A stretch of 40,455 nt of DNA from Paenibacillus artemisiicola (GTDB lineage Bacteria > Bacillota > Bacilli > Paenibacillales > Paenibacillaceae): contig NZ_JAGGDJ010000050.1 in assembly GCF_017652985.1 (NCBI RefSeq), positions 1 to 40,455 of the forward strand. The letters are read 5' to 3'. How positions within the stretch are numbered: the first letter of the stretch is position 1; every line of letters begins with the position of its first letter. Below, one piece after another: positions 38,226-40,455 of this stretch. A program made the translations under genes and the position numbers. The notes under the pieces were generated by a model, which was given only the letters and a program-made list of their open reading frames with translations, had not been told where the DNA came from and did no database searches.

Positions 38226-40455
38226 ATGGTAACCGAGCAGCAGCTCCTTGATTATATGCGCGAGCAATCGTACAAGCCGATGACATATCAAGAGCTGGAC
38301 CGGCAGTTCGGGGGAGAGGGCACGGCGTCGTCGTTCCGGTCGTTCCTCGTGCTGTTGAACGATTTGGAGAACGAAGGGAAAATCGTGCGCGACGCGAACG
38401 ACCGTTACGGGTTGCCCGAACGGATGCATCTGGTGCGCGGGCGGATTCAGGCGCACGCGAAAGGCTTCGCGTTCCTCCTCCCCGAGGACAAGGAACACGG
38501 GGACGTGTACATCGGCGCGAACGATCTCAAGAGCGCGATGAACGGCGACGTGGTTCTCGTGCGCATCACGTCGCGCAGCGCGGCCGGGGGCCGCATGGAG
38601 GGCGAGGTCATCCGCATCGCGGAGCGCGCGGTGACGCAGCTCGTCGGCACGTTCCAGAACCACGAAGTTTACGGCTTCGTCATTCCGGACGACAAGCGGA
38701 TCAACCGGGATATTTTCATCCCGCAGGGCAAGTTTCTCGGAGCGGTGACGGGACAGAAGGTCGTCGCGCGCATCGTCGCGTATCCGGAAGGCCGTTCGGC
38801 CGCGGAGGGCGAAGTGATCGAGGTGCTGGGGCACAAGGACGACCCCGGCATCGACATTCTCTCCATCATCCGCAAGCATCAGCTGCCCGAGAGCTTCCCG
38901 GACGACGTGATGCGGGAGGCGGAAGCCGCGCCGGACTCCATCACGGAGGACGAGATCGTCCGGCAGGGCCGGCGCGATCTGCGGAACAAGGTCATCGTCA
39001 CGATCGACGGCGAAGACGCCAAGGATCTGGACGACGCGGTCAACATCGAGCGGCTGGAGAACGGCAACTACGTGCTCGGCGTCCATATCGCGGACGTCGG
39101 CTATTACGTGCGGGAGAACTCCGCATTGGATCAAGAAGCGTACCGCCGCGGCTGCAGCGTCTATCTCGTCGACCGGGTCATTCCGATGCTGCCGCACCGG
39201 CTGTCGAACGGCATCTGCTCGCTCAATCCCCAGGTGGACCGCCTGACGATGTCCTGCGAGATGGAGTTCGACGGGCAGACGCTGAAGCGGGTACGCCACG
39301 ACGTGTTCACGAGCGTGATCCGGACGAAGGAACGGATGACGTACGCGAACGTGCGCAAGATTTTGCAAAACGAGGACGAGGACGTGACGGCGCGCTACGC
39401 CGATCTCGTCGACACGTTCAAGCTGATGGAGGAGCTGGCGACGCGGCTGCGCGGCATGCGGATGAAGCGGGGCGCGATCGACTTCGACTTCGTCGAGGCG
39501 AAGGTCATCGTCGACGAGGAAGGCAAGGCGGTCGACATCGTCAAGCGCGAGCGTTCCATCGCGGAATCGATCATCGAGGAATTCATGCTGGCGGCCAACG
39601 AGACGGTCGCGGAGCATTTCTACTGGCTGAAAGTGCCGTTCCTGTATCGGACGCACGACAATCCCGATCAGGAGAAGCTGCTGCATTTCGTGCAGTTCGC
39701 GGCGAATTTCGGCTATACGATCAAAGGCAAGGGCGGCAGCGTGATCCATCCGCGCTCGCTCCAGACGCTGCTTGAGGATATTCGCGGCACGAAGGAGCAG
39801 ACCGTCATCTCGACGGTGATGCTGCGCTCGATGAAGCAGGCGAAGTACGATGCCGAGAGCCTGGGCCACTTCGGCCTGGCCGCGGAGTTCTATACGCACT
39901 TCACGTCGCCGATCCGCCGGTATCCCGACTTGGTCATCCACCGCGTGATGCGGGAGGTGTTCGAGAACGGCGGGACGCTGCCGGAAGCCCGCATCGAGGC
40001 GCTGGCCGCGAAGATGGCGGACATCGCCCAGCAATCGTCCGAGCGCGAACGGGTCGCCGTCGACGCGGAGCGCGACACGGAGAAGCTGAAGAAATGCGAG
40101 TACATGGTCGATAAGGTCGGCCAGGAATTCGAGGGCATCGTCAGCAGCGTGACGAGCTTCGGCATCTTCGTGGAGCTGCCGAACACGGTCGAAGGACTCG
40201 TCCGCCTGAGCGAGCTATCGGACGACTATTACCACTTCCATGAGCAGCACATGCTGCTTATCGGCGAGCGGACGTCGAAGACGTTCCGCATCGGCGACGA
40301 GGTGCGCGTCCGCGTGGAGCGGGTGAACATGGACGAGTATACGATCGATTTCGCGATGCTCGAGAACTTGGAAGCGGGCGCGGCCAACGGCGATTTGGCG
40401 CGCGAGCTGGGCTTCGGCGGCCGCGAGCGCGGGGGCGCGCGCGGCCGCAAGGGCC
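38226..40455 (+). CDS. rnr: ribonuclease R (3' end outside the window)
   Basis: At least 743 codons of a processive 3'-5' exoribonuclease of the RNase II/R family, which degrades structured RNA and takes part in trans-translation quality control. In order: a winged-helix start (LLDYMREQSYKPMTYQELD), two cold-shock-like domains (about 70-225), and the RNB catalytic domain, with metal-binding acidic residues in TIDGEDAKDLDDAV near 260 and TSPIRRYPDLVIHR near 560. An S1 domain begins near 630 (FEGIVSSVTSFGIFVEL), and a Gly/Arg-rich tail is starting at the window edge. ATG 38226 has AGGTGAAG upstream. A TATACT box at 38143-38148 may be its promoter, but no good -35 is visible. Confidence 0.96.
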   Translation, partial: MVTEQQLLDYMREQSYKPMTYQELDRQFGGEGTASSFRSFLVLLNDLENEGKIVRDANDRYGLPERMHLVRGRIQAHAKGFAFLLPEDKEHGDVYIGANDLKSAMNGDVVLVRITSRSAAGGRMEGEVIRIAERAVTQLVGTFQNHEVYGFVIPDDKRINRDIFIPQGKFLGAVTGQKVVARIVAYPEGRSAAEGEVIEVLGHKDDPGIDILSIIRKHQLPESFPDDVMREAEAAPDSITEDEIVRQGRRDLRNKVIVTIDGEDAKDLDDAVNIERLENGNYVLGVHIADVGYYVRENSALDQEAYRRGCSVYLVDRVIPMLPHRLSNGICSLNPQVDRLTMSCEMEFDGQTLKRVRHDVFTSVIRTKERMTYANVRKILQNEDEDVTARYADLVDTFKLMEELATRLRGMRMKRGAIDFDFVEAKVIVDEEGKAVDIVKRERSIAESIIEEFMLAANETVAEHFYWLKVPFLYRTHDNPDQEKLLHFVQFAANFGYTIKGKGGSVIHPRSLQTLLEDIRGTKEQTVISTVMLRSMKQAKYDAESLGHFGLAAEFYTHFTSPIRRYPDLVIHRVMREVFENGGTLPEARIEALAAKMADIAQQSSERERVAVDAERDTEKLKKCEYMVDKVGQEFEGIVSSVTSFGIFVELPNTVEGLVRLSELSDDYYHFHEQHMLLIGERTSKTFRIGDEVRVRVERVNMDEYTIDFAMLENLEAGAANGDLARELGFGGRERGGARGRKG

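Overview
The window is a compact, GC-rich segment of a bacterial chromosome. Gene content and order point to a spore-forming Firmicute of the Paenibacillaceae (Paenibacillus/Cohnella-like). The evidence is the B. subtilis-type neighbourhoods hprK-lgt-ppaX-yvoF, his-yvcD-trxB, rapZ-yvcK-whiA-crh and cggR-gap-pgk-tpi-gpmI-eno, an Sda-like sporulation checkpoint protein, CtsR and CggR operators, and AGGAGG-type ribosome binding sites. No species assignment is possible by eye. Nearly all genes are housekeeping genes. I see no phage, insertion sequence or CRISPR array.

Layout. Bases 1-960 hold the 3' end of a 23S rRNA gene and six tRNA genes (Met, Val, Asp, Phe, Tyr, Lys), with no recognisable 5S gene between them, closed by a terminator. 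Bases 1039-4476 hold a WecA/TagO-type phosphosugar transferase, a PucR-type regulator and the multi-sugar ABC ATPase MsmX. Bases 4531-8963 form an hprK-lgt-ppaX-yvoF-polysaccharide deacetylase operon, with a terminator-like hairpin inside the last gene. Bases 9017-15649 are the histidine operon hisZ-G-D-B-H-F-IE. hisA is missing from its usual slot between hisH and hisF, and that slot is filled by a 300-base T-rich nest of repeats. A PRPP synthase gene with its own strong promoter follows, then a TPR/helix-turn-helix protein and trxB.

Bases 20017-24388 carry glucokinase, rapZ, yvcK, whiA and an HPr-like protein that resembles Crh but keeps the phosphorylatable His15. A SIMPL-domain secreted protein follows, convergent with an Sda-like gene. 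clpP lies on the minus strand under a promoter whose -35 box sits inside a CtsR operator. A tRNA-Arg gene and the lower-glycolysis operon (cggR-gapA-pgk-tpiA-gpmI-eno) diverge from each other. The glycolytic promoter is followed immediately by a two-half-site CggR operator.

The right end holds a sugar-phosphate isomerase/epimerase-like gene, a divergent AraC regulator/PhyH dioxygenase pair, secG and the 5' part of rnr, which runs off the window.

Carbon regulation is the theme that ties the window together: HprK, PpaX, the HPr/Crh protein, glucokinase, CggR, MsmX and YvcK are all here. HprK phosphorylates HPr/Crh on Ser46 in response to glycolytic intermediates made by the gap-eno enzymes, PpaX removes the pyrophosphate released by HprK, and CggR sets expression of those enzymes. 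The points most worth checking are the missing hisA with its repeat-filled gap, the terminator inside the deacetylase gene, the His15-bearing Crh-locus protein, the N-terminally extended Sda, and the missing 5S gene.
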